Shown piece by piece: positions 33,455-42,845 of a stretch of DNA of 51,250 nucleotides. Location: contig JAUNDN010000017.1 in assembly GCA_030526045.1 (NCBI GenBank), positions 1 to 51,250 on the forward strand. Reading direction: 5' to 3'. The translations under genes and the position numbers were made by a program. The DNA comes from Bacillota bacterium (lineage in GTDB: Bacteria > Bacillota > Clostridia > Lachnospirales > Lachnospiraceae). Each line of letters starts with the position of its first letter. Positions within the stretch are counted from its first letter, which is position 1. The notes beneath the pieces were generated by a model, which saw only the letters and a list, made by a program, of their open reading frames with translations, was not told where the DNA came from and did no database searches.

Positions 33455-34798
33455 ATGGGTTTGATTAAAGCAGTTACCAGTGCCGTCGGCGGCGTCATTG
33501 CAGATCAGTGGGAAGAGTACTTTTATTGCGATTCTTTAGAGGCTGACGTTCTGGTTACCAAAGGAAAAAAGCGTACCAGCAAAAGAAGCGGTGGAAATAA
33601 CAACGGAGAAGATAACATTATTTCCAATGGTTCCATCATCGCTGTGAATGAAGGACAGTGCATGATTATTGTGGATCAGGGTAAAGTAGTGGAATTCTGT
33701 GCGGAAGCCGGTGAATTTAAATATGACACTTCTTCAGAACCCAGCTTGTTCTGCGGTAATTTGGGAGACAACATTAAGAGAACCTTTGCAACCATCGGCA
33801 AGCGTTTTACCTTTGGTGGTGATACTGCAAAGGATCAGAGAGTTTACTTTTTCAATACCAAGGAGATTATGGGAAATAAATACGGAACAGCCAATCCGGT
33901 TCCCTTCCGTGTGGTAGATGAGAACATAGGTCTTGACATTGATATCTCCATCAGGTGCAACGGAGAATATTCCTATAAGATTACAGATCCCCTTCTGTTC
34001 TATACCAACGTTTGCGGTAATGTGACAGAGGATTATGAGAGAAGTGAAATTGACAGTCAGTTGAAAACAGAACTGATGACAGCACTTCAGCCTGCTTTTG
34101 CTAAGATATCGGCAATGGGCATCCGCTACAGTGCTGTTCCGGCACATACTATGGAGTTGGCGGATGCTTTGAACGAAGTACTTTCCGAAAAGTGGGCAGG
34201 ACTTCGCGGTATCGAGATCGTTTCCTTCGGTATCAATGCCATGAAGGCATCCGAGGAAGACGAGGCAATGATCAAGGAACTGCAAAGAAGTGCAGTGCTG
34301 CGTAATCCCAACATGGCAGCAGCAACACTGGTTGGTGCTCAGGCAGAGGCTATGAAGGCAGCAGCTTCCAACACTTCTACAGGCCCTATGATGGCATTTG
34401 CAGGAATGAATATGGCAACCCAGGCAGGCGGCATGAATGCTCAGCAGCTGTTCCAGATGGGAGCAGCACAGCAGGCAGCACAGCCGGCTCCGGCACCTGC
34501 ATCTGCGCCTCAGGCGGCTCCTGCAGCGGGCGGCTGGACCTGTGCCTGCGGAAAGAGCGGTAACACCGGTAAGTTCTGCTCCGAGTGCGGTGCACCACAG
34601 CCGACTGAGAATGGCTGGACCTGTGCCTGCGGAGCTGTAAACAAAGGAAAGTTCTGTTCGGAATGCGGAGCAAAGAAGCCGGCAGGCGCCCCTTTGTATA
34701 AATGTGACAAATGTGGATGGGAGCCGGAGGATCCGAAGAATCCGCCCAAGTTCTGTCCTGAATGCGGAGATCCCTTTGACGACAGTGATATTCAGTAA
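33455..34798 (+). CDS. SPFH/Band-7 protein with C-terminal zinc ribbons (YdjI-like)
   Basis: The 447-residue protein begins GLIKAVTSAVGGVIADQWEEYFYCDSLEADVLV, the pattern of Bacillus YdjI and related SPFH proteins, followed by a band-7 domain (about 40-290). After an Ala/Gln/Pro-rich linker (about 325-355) come three zinc ribbons: CACGKSGNTGKFCSECG, CACGAVNKGKFCSECG and CDKCGWEPEDPKNPPKFCPECG. SPFH proteins form membrane-associated scaffolds; YdjI helps place PspA at the membrane in Bacillus. Here the ribbons exceed what I know for YdjI (about 320 residues). GGAGG supports ATG 33455. It starts a three-gene operon. Confidence 0.85.
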   Translation: MGLIKAVTSAVGGVIADQWEEYFYCDSLEADVLVTKGKKRTSKRSGGNNNGEDNIISNGSIIAVNEGQCMIIVDQGKVVEFCAEAGEFKYDTSSEPSLFCGNLGDNIKRTFATIGKRFTFGGDTAKDQRVYFFNTKEIMGNKYGTANPVPFRVVDENIGLDIDISIRCNGEYSYKITDPLLFYTNVCGNVTEDYERSEIDSQLKTELMTALQPAFAKISAMGIRYSAVPAHTMELADALNEVLSEKWAGLRGIEIVSFGINAMKASEEDEAMIKELQRSAVLRNPNMAAATLVGAQAEAMKAAASNTSTGPMMAFAGMNMATQAGGMNAQQLFQMGAAQQAAQPAPAPASAPQAAPAAGGWTCACGKSGNTGKFCSECGAPQPTENGWTCACGAVNKGKFCSECGAKKPAGAPLYKCDKCGWEPEDPKNPPKFCPECGDPFDDSDIQ

Positions 34799-34822
34799 GC
34801 AGAATGTTACGGAGGAAAAGGA

Positions 34823-35926
34823 ATGAGTGGATTTGATACAGATTTGGATGCCAAGACGGCATCTACGATGGAAGAAACGGACAAAAAATGCCCGAGTTGT
34901 GGCGGGGTCATGGATTTTGACCCCAAAACAGGTGGGTTAACCTGTCCTTATTGCGGCCATACAGAAAGCATTCCGGTAAATGAGGAGGAGCCCGGCACAG
35001 CCGAGGAACTTGATCTTGCCAGTGCGGATCATGTAGAGAACTGTAACTGGGGAGCAGAGAAGAAGACCGTTATCTGTAAGGCCTGCGGCGCGGAATCGGT
35101 GTATGATGCTTTAGAGATTTCTGCGGTATGTCCGTTCTGTGGCTCCAATCAGGTAATGGAAGCATCCGATCAGAAGACAATGGCACCGGGCGGAGTTGTA
35201 CCTTTTCAGATTACAGACAAAAAGGCTTCGGAATTGTTCAAGGCCTGGATTAAGAGAAAGTGGTTTTGTCCCAAGCTGGCAAAGGAAAGTGCCAAGGCAA
35301 AGAATTTTAAGGGTGTTTATCTGCCCTATTGGACCTTCGATGCAAAGACGACATCAAAGTACAGCGGAGAATATGGTAAGGATAAGCGGGTAAAGGGATC
35401 TGACGGTGCGGAGCATACGGAAACCACCTGGTATCCGACCAAGGGACAATATGCGGAAGATTTTGATGATGAACTGATCTGCGCGACAACCAATCATAAT
35501 CAGTCCATGCTGATGGGAATTGAGCCCTTCCGTACGGCGGAAAATAAGGCCTATAAGCCTGAGTATGTGGCCGGATTTGCGGCAGAACGCTATGCAGTCG
35601 GCGTCAAGGAAGCCTGGGAGATGGCTAAGAATGTGATTAAGGGAAAGCTGCGGGATAATATTTCCGGTAAGATCCGCAGGGAGAAGAATGCCGATCATGT
35701 GAGAAATCTCAAAGTGGAAACGGTTTTCAGCGGTTTGACCTATAAATATCTGCTTTTGCCGGTATGGATATCCAGCTATAAGTATAAGGACAAGGTATAT
35801 CAGTTTATGGTAAACGGACAGACCGGAAAGGTGTCCGGCAAGACACCGATATCGATCCCGAAGGTGATCATTACCATAGCAGGTATTATTTTAATTATTG
35901 CACTGTTTGTATGGCTTAACTCTTAG
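34823..35926 (+). CDS. Zinc-ribbon protein with C-terminal membrane anchor (YdjG-like)
   Basis: The 367-residue protein has two N-terminal zinc ribbons (CPSCGG...CPYCG, about 23-41, and CKACGAES...CPFCG, about 83-103), a middle domain with GVYLPYWTFDAKTTSKYSGEYG and a C-terminal membrane helix (about 344-365). It matches the TFIIB-type zinc-ribbon proteins exemplified by Bacillus YdjG, a membrane partner of SPFH protein YdjI. The ribbons must face the cytoplasm. It follows the SPFH gene by 24 nt with GGAGG upstream. Confidence 0.8.
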   Translation: MSGFDTDLDAKTASTMEETDKKCPSCGGVMDFDPKTGGLTCPYCGHTESIPVNEEEPGTAEELDLASADHVENCNWGAEKKTVICKACGAESVYDALEISAVCPFCGSNQVMEASDQKTMAPGGVVPFQITDKKASELFKAWIKRKWFCPKLAKESAKAKNFKGVYLPYWTFDAKTTSKYSGEYGKDKRVKGSDGAEHTETTWYPTKGQYAEDFDDELICATTNHNQSMLMGIEPFRTAENKAYKPEYVAGFAAERYAVGVKEAWEMAKNVIKGKLRDNISGKIRREKNADHVRNLKVETVFSGLTYKYLLLPVWISSYKYKDKVYQFMVNGQTGKVSGKTPISIPKVIITIAGIILIIALFVWLNS

Positions 35927-35965
35927 ACAATCGTGCAGAATGGATGACAGGAAGGACAATCAATT

Positions 35966-36733
35966 ATGTATACAGCCATGGCGGGAATCATTATTATTCT
36001 GGTTCTGATGCTGGTCGTGATCGGCTGCGTTGCCTATGGTGTCTGGCGTATCAAGCATGCGGTCCGGAAATTTTCCCGGGATGCATTCGGTACATCAGAT
36101 ATCATGGAGGGACTCCGTCAGGTAGAGCAGGAATATGCCTCTACTCCCAAATCGGTTGCGGCGATGACCAGTCTGTATCTTCCCAAGATAAAAAAAGATT
36201 TTCCTGAATTCCAGTATGATGAAATGAAGGTCAGGGCTGAGAACGCCCTGACCTCTTATCTACTGGCAGTAACGGGAATGAATCCGGGACTTCTTAAGGA
36301 AGGAAATCAGGAGCTGCATGACAAACTGGAGATGCGCATCAGCATGCTGAAGGGAAACGGAACCAGAGAAAGATACGATAACATTAAGCTTCATCGGACG
36401 GAGATATCCGATTATAAGAAGAGAAACGGAAGATGCATCATTACCTTCCAGACCTCCCTTCAATACTATCATACCTTAAAGGATGAGAACGGAAAGCTGT
36501 TGGAGGGCCGGGAGGATATGCTGACTCAGTCTAAATACAATACCGATGTTATTTATATTCAGGACAGGGCACTGGTGGAAGAGGAACGGGATTTTGCACT
36601 TGGGCTTAATTGTCCGAACTGTGGAGCACCGGTTTCCGGAACCGGAAGCAAGGTGTGTGAATATTGCGGTACGCCCATTGTAGAGCTGAATCTCTATGCA
36701 TGGAGTTTCAGCAATATTACAGAAGTACAATAA
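35966..36733 (+). CDS. N-terminally anchored zinc-ribbon protein (YdjH-like)
   Basis: The 255-residue protein has an N-terminal membrane helix (about 5-27), a Tim44/DUF4178-type alpha-beta middle part with KDFPEFQYDEMKVRAENALTSYLLAV and a C-terminal zinc ribbon CPNCGAPVSGTGSKVCEYCG (about 216-235). Length and arrangement match Bacillus YdjH (about 254). The ribbon is expected in the cytoplasm. It is the third gene of the module; the usual neighbour pspA is absent and pcrA follows. Assignment rests on family resemblance and gene order. Confidence 0.75.
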   Translation: MYTAMAGIIIILVLMLVVIGCVAYGVWRIKHAVRKFSRDAFGTSDIMEGLRQVEQEYASTPKSVAAMTSLYLPKIKKDFPEFQYDEMKVRAENALTSYLLAVTGMNPGLLKEGNQELHDKLEMRISMLKGNGTRERYDNIKLHRTEISDYKKRNGRCIITFQTSLQYYHTLKDENGKLLEGREDMLTQSKYNTDVIYIQDRALVEEERDFALGLNCPNCGAPVSGTGSKVCEYCGTPIVELNLYAWSFSNITEVQ

Positions 36734-36750
36734 AGGGAGTTTTTTGGTTA

Positions 36751-39015
36751 ATGAGTATTTATGATACCTTAAATGAACAGCAGAAAAAGGGTGTTTTTGC
36801 CACAGAGGGACCGGTTCTTCTGCTCGCGGGAGCAGGTTCGGGAAAGACGCGAGTGCTTACCCACAGAATTGCTTATCTGATTGATGAATTGGGAGTAAAT
36901 GCCTGGAATATCATGGCAATTACGTTTACCAATAAGGCTGCCGGAGAGATGAAGGAACGTGTGGAAAACCTTGTGGGAATAGGATCCGACAGCATCTGGA
37001 TCACCACGTTTCATTCAAGCTGTGTGAGAATCCTTAGGCGCTATGCTGACAGATTGGGGTATGATAATAATTTTACCATATACGATACGGATGACCAGAA
37101 ATCGGTCATGAAGGAAATCTGTAAGCGACTTCAGATCGACACGAAAACGCTGAAGGAGAGAACCATTCTTGCTGCAATTTCCTCCGCTAAGGACGAGCTG
37201 ATCTCACCTGAGGAATATGAGCTTAGCACGATGGGAGACTATCGCAAACAGAAGATCGCCATGGCATACCGGGAGTACCAGGCATCTCTGAAAAAGAGCA
37301 ATGCTATGGATTTTGACGATCTGATTATGAAGACGGTTGAACTTTTTAAGGCTGATCGTGAGGTACTTGGAAGCTATCAGAGGCGTTTTAAGTATATTAT
37401 GGTGGATGAGTATCAGGATACCAACACGGCACAGTTTGAACTGATAAGGCTTTTGGCGGATGACCATCACAATCTCTGTGTTGTGGGAGATGATGATCAG
37501 TCTATCTATAAGTTCCGGGGAGCAAACATCAGAAATATTCTGGATTTTGAATCGGTTTATCCGGAGGCAGAGGTGATCCGTCTTGAGCAGAATTACCGTT
37601 CTACCCAGAATGTACTGGATGCTGCAAATGCAGTGATCCGTAATAATAAAGGAAGAAAGAGCAAAACACTTTGGACGGACAAGGGTGAGGGAAGTCGCAT
37701 TCACTTCCGCCAGTTTGATAATGCCTATGAGGAGGCAGAATTCATTGCAGGGGACGTGGCGCGCAAGAAGAGAGAGGCAATTGTGGATTATGGGGACTGC
37801 GCTGTGCTCTACCGGACGAATGCCCAGGCACGTCTGTTGGAGGAACAGTTTATCGGAAGCGGTATTCCTTATGATGTGGTTGGAGGAACCAATTTCTATG
37901 CCAGACGGGAAATCAAGGATCTGCTTGCCTATCTGAAGACCATTGACAATGGACGGGATGACCTGGCAGTAAAGCGTATTATCAATATTCCCAAGAGGGG
38001 GATTGGTGCTTCTACCATCGCCAAGGTACAGGACTACGCTGATCTACATGAAATCAGCTTTTATGACGCTTTGCGCCAGGCAGATGAGATTGCGGAGCTT
38101 GGAAGAAGTGCGGTTAAGCTGAAGCCCTTTGTGAATATGATCCAGGGCTTTCGAAGCAAGCTGGAGTATTACGGTCTGGAGGATTTGATTAAGGACATTA
38201 TTGAGACTACAGGCTATGTGCAGGAGCTGGAGGCCGCTGACGAGGAGGATGCACAGAATCGAATTGAAAATATAGACGAATTGATCAGCAAGATTGTTTC
38301 CTTTGAGGAAACCCATGATCAGCCGACACTGGGAGAATTCCTTGAGGAGGTTGCACTGGTAGCGGATATCGATCATGTAGAAAACGGCAGTAACAGAGTC
38401 CTTTTGATGACGCTTCACAGTGCAAAGGGACTTGAATTTCCCCATGTATATCTGGCAGGAATGGAGGATGGTATTTTTCCCAGCTATATGACTATCGCAT
38501 CGGATGATCCTGATGAAATTGAGGAGGAGAGGAGACTTGCCTATGTGGGAATTACCAGGGCAAAGGACGATCTGACCTTAACCTATGCGAGAATGCGGAT
38601 GGTGCGCGGTGAGACGCAGATGAATGCGGTAAGCCGTTTTGTAAAGGAGATCCCGCAGGAGCTGATGGATAACAGGCCTCCTGTCTCCAAATTCCGGATA
38701 GAAGAGGAGCAGCCTTCCGTTTCAAGACCCAGGGCAATCCTGACGCCGAAGAGAACTGCCGCAGAAAACAAGCCCTTTATTGCAGGAGGAGGTTTAGGCG
38801 CCTTAAGTGCAGCTGGGATCAGCAAGGGGCTGGGGGCTGTTACGGGCGGTAAGCCGGATTATGATATCGGAGACCGTGTAAAGCATGTGAAGTATGGCGA
38901 GGGAACGGTCACGGATCTGGAACCGGGACCGAGGGATTATAAGGTTACGGTAGACTTTGACGATGCCGGGCAGAAGATTATGTATGCAGCGTTTGCAAAG
39001 CTGATCAAAATTTAA
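36751..39015 (+). CDS. pcrA: ATP-dependent DNA helicase PcrA (UvrD family)
   Basis: PcrA is a 3'-5' helicase for DNA repair, plasmid replication and removal of stalled RNA polymerase. The 754-residue protein has the SF1A motifs: LLAGAGSGKTRVLTHRIAYL (Walker A), ITFTNKAAGEMKERV, MVDEYQDTNTAQFELI (Walker B), VVGDDDQSIYKFRGA, LEQNYRST, LMTLHSAKGLEFPHVYLAG and ERRLAYVGITRAKDDLTL. The C-terminus has the Tudor-like domain DYDIGDRVKHVKYGEGTV that contacts RNA polymerase. ATG at 36751 has AAAGGGAG upstream; the longer frame from 36664 overlaps the previous gene. Confidence 0.97.
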   Translation: MSIYDTLNEQQKKGVFATEGPVLLLAGAGSGKTRVLTHRIAYLIDELGVNAWNIMAITFTNKAAGEMKERVENLVGIGSDSIWITTFHSSCVRILRRYADRLGYDNNFTIYDTDDQKSVMKEICKRLQIDTKTLKERTILAAISSAKDELISPEEYELSTMGDYRKQKIAMAYREYQASLKKSNAMDFDDLIMKTVELFKADREVLGSYQRRFKYIMVDEYQDTNTAQFELIRLLADDHHNLCVVGDDDQSIYKFRGANIRNILDFESVYPEAEVIRLEQNYRSTQNVLDAANAVIRNNKGRKSKTLWTDKGEGSRIHFRQFDNAYEEAEFIAGDVARKKREAIVDYGDCAVLYRTNAQARLLEEQFIGSGIPYDVVGGTNFYARREIKDLLAYLKTIDNGRDDLAVKRIINIPKRGIGASTIAKVQDYADLHEISFYDALRQADEIAELGRSAVKLKPFVNMIQGFRSKLEYYGLEDLIKDIIETTGYVQELEAADEEDAQNRIENIDELISKIVSFEETHDQPTLGEFLEEVALVADIDHVENGSNRVLLMTLHSAKGLEFPHVYLAGMEDGIFPSYMTIASDDPDEIEEERRLAYVGITRAKDDLTLTYARMRMVRGETQMNAVSRFVKEIPQELMDNRPPVSKFRIEEEQPSVSRPRAILTPKRTAAENKPFIAGGGLGALSAAGISKGLGAVTGGKPDYDIGDRVKHVKYGEGTVTDLEPGPRDYKVTVDFDDAGQKIMYAAFAKLIKI

Positions 39016-39156
39016 AAATTTGTAAAAGTTTCATTTTTTGGTAGTAAATTCAGAATATAAATGTTATATTATATAGCAAGAGGGAAATAATATATCAAAG
39101 GCTTAAGATGCGGAAATGCGAACAGGAAAGAAATACAAAAAGGGAGGCTTACAGAT

Positions 39157-39495
39157 ATGAATACTTGGAGCAAGGTTGAAGAATTAATGGATTTCGTGAA
39201 GACTCATGATATTAAGGACTTAAAGGATTATTGGAACCATAAAGAGGAAGAGAAGAAGAGAAACAATACCATTTTATGGATCTTTGCTGCAATCGGTGTG
39301 GTTGCTGCAGTAGCAGGTATTGCTTATGCCGTATATCGTTATATGACACCGGACTATCTGGAAGATTTCGATGATGATTTTGATGACGATTTTGAGGATG
39401 ATTTCTTCGAGGATGAGGAGGATGAGCCGGAGGGCGACACAGAAGAAGCTGAGAAATCGGATGAGGCAGAAAAGCCGGAGGAGCCGACCGCTTAG
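39157..39495 (+). CDS. Small membrane protein with acidic tail
   Basis: The 112-residue protein has an amphipathic N-terminal helix (about 1-35), one membrane segment (LWIFAAIGVVAAVAGIAYAVYRY, about 39-61) and a strongly acidic C-terminal tail rich in Asp, Glu and Phe with repeated DDDFDDDFEDDF units. The start is supported by AGGGAGG. It lies 141 nt after pcrA, whose gap is AT-rich. Small proteins of this type are conserved in Lachnospiraceae; the function is not known. Confidence 0.75.
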   Translation: MNTWSKVEELMDFVKTHDIKDLKDYWNHKEEEKKRNNTILWIFAAIGVVAAVAGIAYAVYRYMTPDYLEDFDDDFDDDFEDDFFEDEEDEPEGDTEEAEKSDEAEKPEEPTA

Positions 39496-39594
39496 GCAAT
39501 AGGAAGGGTTTTCTTAATTTCAGAGAAGGAAGCTGCGGGATGTGCACAAGTGTACATCCCGATTTTATGTTTCAGGACAATAGGAGCAGTCAAT

Positions 39595-41280
39595 ATGAAA
39601 AAAGGACAGGTTTTAACGGGAATTGTAGAGCGGGTAGATTTCCCCAATAAAGGAATTGTGACGACAGAAGAAGGAAGCTGCACGGTGAAGAATGTACTGC
39701 CGGGGCAGAAGGTAACATTTGTGGTAAGCAAAAAGCGAAACGGAAGAGCAGAAGGCAGACTTCTTCAGGTTGAAGAGAATTCATCACTTGAGGCAGGCAG
39801 TCCATGCCCACATTTCGGGGATTGCGGTGGCTGTACCTATCTTTCCCTGCCCTACGAAGAGCAGTTAAAGATTAAGGAAGCACAGGTGTATAGACTTCTT
39901 GAACATGTACTTGCAGGGCAGGAGCAGGAGTGGTGCTTTGAGGGAATCAAGGGAAGTCCCAGGCAGCTCTTCTATCGCAACAAGATGGAATTCTCCTTTG
40001 GGGATGAATATAAGGATGGGCCGCTGGCTCTCGGAATGCATAAAAGAGGAAGCTTTTATGATATTGTAACCGTCAGCGAATGCCGGATTGTGGATGAAGA
40101 TTACCGGAAAATACTTTCCTTTACCAGAGATTACTTTGACGGAACCGTTTTTTATCACAGACTGCGCCACGAGGGATACTTGCGCCACCTGCTTGTCCGT
40201 AAGGCAGTGAAAACCGGTGAAATTCTGATTGCCCTTGTCACGACCTCCCAGCTTGACGGCTTACAGGGGGAGGAAGCGGCAAGATTGGAGGAATGGAAGA
40301 ATAAATTATTAAATCTGGATTTAATAGGAGGAATAACTGGCGTTCTTCATATCGTGAATGACTCCGTTGCAGACGTGGTACAGAGTGACCGCACCGATAT
40401 CCTCTACGGGCAGGATTATTTCTACGAGGAGCTGTTGGGATTGAAATTCAAGATTTCCACGTTTTCCTTTTTTCAAACCAATTCCCTCGGCGCAGAGGTG
40501 CTCTATGAAACAGCGAGAGATTACATCGGTGACCTGAATGCGGACGGGGAAGCGAAGAAACCGGAGAAGGTGGTCTTTGATCTTTACAGTGGAACCGGAA
40601 CCATCGCCCAGCTCATGGCACCTGCTGCAAAGAAGGTGATCGGGGTGGAAATCGTGGGGGAAGCGGTGGAGGCCGCCAGAAAAAACGCAGAGCTGAATGG
40701 TTTACATAACTGCGAATTTGTTGCAGGAGATGTGCTGAAGGTTCTGGATGAAATTGAAGAAAAGCCGGATCTGATTATCTTGGATCCGCCCAGGGACGGC
40801 ATCCATCCAAAGGCACTGAAGAAGATCATTGGATATGGTATCGACAGACTTGTCTATATCTCCTGTAAGCCTACCAGTCTTGCAAGAGATCTGGAGGTTT
40901 TTCTGGAAAATGGATATGTGGTGGAGAAGGCTGTGGCGGTTGACCAGTTCCCATGGACGGCGAATGTAGAGACGGTATGCCTTTTGTCCAAACTTCATGA
41001 AGCAAAGCATCATGTGAATGTGACGGTGGATATGGATGAGATGGATCTGACCAGTGCGGAGAGTAAGGCTACGTATGAGGAGATTAAGAAATATGTAGCT
41101 GTGCAAAATGATGGAATGAAGGTGTCTAACCTTTATATTGCACAGGTAAAAGCTAAGTATGGAATCATAGAGCGTGAGAACTATAATTTGCCTAAGTTGG
41201 AAGATACAAAGCATCCACAGTGTCCAAAGGAGAAAGAGGATGCGATTGTGGGCGCATTAAAGTATTTTCAGATGATATAA
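39595..41280 (+). CDS. rlmD: 23S rRNA (uracil-5)-methyltransferase RlmD (RumA type) with C-terminal extension
   Basis: RlmD methylates U1939 of 23S rRNA. The 561-residue protein has a TRAM domain (about 1-58), a [4Fe-4S] cluster segment CPHFGDCGGCTYL, a SAM-binding motif VVFDLYSGTGTIAQLM, and the motifs IILDPPRDGIHP and VYISCKPTSLARDL with the catalytic Cys. Standard enzymes end near residue 465 (VETVCLLSK). Here about 96 residues follow, starting LHEAKHHVNVTVDMDEMDLT and ending EDAIVGALKYFQMI. This tail is known in Clostridia and is associated with elements inserted in this gene. ATG at 39595 has AGGAG upstream. Confidence 0.9.
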   Translation: MKKGQVLTGIVERVDFPNKGIVTTEEGSCTVKNVLPGQKVTFVVSKKRNGRAEGRLLQVEENSSLEAGSPCPHFGDCGGCTYLSLPYEEQLKIKEAQVYRLLEHVLAGQEQEWCFEGIKGSPRQLFYRNKMEFSFGDEYKDGPLALGMHKRGSFYDIVTVSECRIVDEDYRKILSFTRDYFDGTVFYHRLRHEGYLRHLLVRKAVKTGEILIALVTTSQLDGLQGEEAARLEEWKNKLLNLDLIGGITGVLHIVNDSVADVVQSDRTDILYGQDYFYEELLGLKFKISTFSFFQTNSLGAEVLYETARDYIGDLNADGEAKKPEKVVFDLYSGTGTIAQLMAPAAKKVIGVEIVGEAVEAARKNAELNGLHNCEFVAGDVLKVLDEIEEKPDLIILDPPRDGIHPKALKKIIGYGIDRLVYISCKPTSLARDLEVFLENGYVVEKAVAVDQFPWTANVETVCLLSKLHEAKHHVNVTVDMDEMDLTSAESKATYEEIKKYVAVQNDGMKVSNLYIAQVKAKYGIIERENYNLPKLEDTKHPQCPKEKEDAIVGALKYFQMI

Positions 41281-41363
41281 AATAGAGATACTATTGATAA
41301 TACATACCTCTATAATGTGAATTTTACAATTATTTGTTCTTGGTATGAAGGGAAGTGATATCA

Positions 41364-42062
41364 GTGCTGCATATTGCTATATGTGATGACGAAGAGAATG
41401 AAATAGAGTATTTGAAACATGCTGTAGAGGATTGGGCTAAGAAGGAAGACATCCTAACAAATATAGAAACATATGCATCTGCTGAAAGTTTCCTGTTTCA
41501 ATACGAAGAGTGTAAAAATTATCAGATTTTGTTATTAGATGTGGAAATGAGTGGAATGTCAGGAATCGATTTAGCAAAGAAAATACGGCAGAATCAGGAT
41601 AATGTTGAGATTATTTTTATAACATCACATTTTGAGTTTATTGGCGAAGGGTATGAAGTAGATGCCCTACATTATCTGGTTAAACCTGTGAAAATAAGTA
41701 AAATGGAAGAAGTTCTTTCGAAAGCAAAATGCAAGATAGAAGCAGGAGAACCATCGATTATCATTCATTACGAAGGTGAAGTTGTTAAGTTAAATGAGGA
41801 GGAAATCCTTTATTTGGAATCACTTTCCCACTATGTAGCCATATATACAAAGGATAAGGAATATAAGATAAAAGCAAATATTTCAACATTTGCACAGGAA
41901 CTTAGTGAAGATTTTTATCAGACACATCGATCATACCTTGTATCATTAAAGCATATTATACGTATTTCGCGCGACAGTGTCATACTGGATAATGGGGGAC
42001 AAGTGCCACTTGCAAGAGGAAAATATGATCAGATTAATCGGGCATATATTGAGCGTAATTAA
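41364..42062 (+). CDS. LytTR-family response regulator (AgrA-like)
   Basis: The protein (232 residues) has a receiver domain (LHIAICDDEENE; phospho-acceptor Asp in LLLDVEMSGMSG; HYLVKPVK) and a LytTR DNA-binding domain with EEEILYLESLSHYVAIYTKDKEYKIKANISTFAQEL and YQTHRSYLVSLKHI. Such regulators bind direct repeats to activate exporter or bacteriocin genes. The GTG at 41364 has AAGGGA 10 nt before it, which favours it over GTG 41355. It is followed 12 nt later by a GHKL kinase gene and then ABC exporter genes, probably its partner and targets. Confidence 0.9.
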   Translation: MLHIAICDDEENEIEYLKHAVEDWAKKEDILTNIETYASAESFLFQYEECKNYQILLLDVEMSGMSGIDLAKKIRQNQDNVEIIFITSHFEFIGEGYEVDALHYLVKPVKISKMEEVLSKAKCKIEAGEPSIIIHYEGEVVKLNEEEILYLESLSHYVAIYTKDKEYKIKANISTFAQELSEDFYQTHRSYLVSLKHIIRISRDSVILDNGGQVPLARGKYDQINRAYIERN

Positions 42063-42074
42063 TTAGGAGTTCTT

Positions 42075-42725
42075 ATGAGAAAGAAAACATATTTGAAACT
42101 TGCTGGGTATCAGACAGAGCAGGCAAAACAGCATCTAAATGAAGTGCGAAGTATCCATTCGGAAATGAGAGGATATAAACATGATTTTCACCATCATCTC
42201 CAAGCCTTAAAGGGACAATTAGAAGCAGGAGAGGTAGAACGTGCAATTGCCTATATAGAGGAATTAGATCATCAATTGATGAATGTTGATACACTTCTAA
42301 AAACAGGTAATGTATCCCTTGATGCGATATTGTCAGCTAAGATTGCGCAGGCAAAAGCAGAGAATATTGCAGTCGATGTGAAAGCAAATATACCGGATTC
42401 ATTGACTATCACAGATGTGGAACTTAGCATTCTGGTTGGAAATTTATTAGACAATGCAATTGAATCCTGCATGCTTTCTTCTGGTAAGCGTTTTATTCGT
42501 ATATATATGTCAATGAAAGGAAAGATGCTGTATTTTTCCATGCTCAATTCTGCCGGGATGAAGAAAAAGAAAATAGGAACATTATTTTCCTCTAATAAAG
42601 AGGGAATGCATGGATTTGGCCTTCATCGGGCAGAGACGATTATAGAAGAACATGGTGGCTGGTGCAAATATAATAGCGAGGATGGAGCATTTAGCTCCGA
42701 ATTTTTAGTTCCTGCAATGGAATAA
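42075..42725 (+). CDS. Soluble GHKL histidine kinase, lacking a membrane sensor
   Basis: The 216-residue protein has a SpoOB/GHKL dimerisation and histidine-box region (EMRGYKHDFHHHLQALKGQLE, about 31-51) followed by a GHKL ATPase domain with ILVGNLLDNAIESC, KEGMHGFGLHR and GWCKYNSEDG. Full kinases of this type carry several membrane helices before this part; none is present here. It is therefore cytoplasmic, either truncated or sensing through a partner. TTAGGAG lies upstream of the ATG. It pairs with the preceding LytTR regulator. Confidence 0.88.
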   Translation: MRKKTYLKLAGYQTEQAKQHLNEVRSIHSEMRGYKHDFHHHLQALKGQLEAGEVERAIAYIEELDHQLMNVDTLLKTGNVSLDAILSAKIAQAKAENIAVDVKANIPDSLTITDVELSILVGNLLDNAIESCMLSSGKRFIRIYMSMKGKMLYFSMLNSAGMKKKKIGTLFSSNKEGMHGFGLHRAETIIEEHGGWCKYNSEDGAFSSEFLVPAME

Positions 42726-42794
42726 CTGCAATTCGTGTACTGACAGATACAGTTGGTGCACGAATTTTACGTTGTAGGGTTAAGGAGATGTAGA

Positions 42795-42845
42795 ATGGCA
42801 GAGAAGGAGGTGCATTATGCTAAAAAATATTTGGTACTGTATTAA
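42795..42845 (+). CDS. Possible 16-residue leader ORF overlapping the ABC exporter start
   Basis: ATG at 42795 lies 8 nt after TAAGGAG, and its frame encodes 16 residues ending in TAA at 42843-42845. It overlaps the start of the ABC gene in another frame and contains its ribosome-binding site (AAGGAGG). It could couple or attenuate translation of the exporter, or be chance. Confidence 0.25.
   Translation: MAEKEVHYAKKYLVLY

Noticed and set aside
39016-39156. Small RNA between pcrA and the acidic membrane protein
   Set aside because: The gap is AT-rich with promoter-like words but no clear hairpin plus T-run, so no RNA gene can be supported.
42063-42816. AgrD-type autoinducer peptide gene
   Set aside because: No short ORF with an amphipathic leader and Cys-containing core was found near the LytTR system, and no AgrB gene is present.
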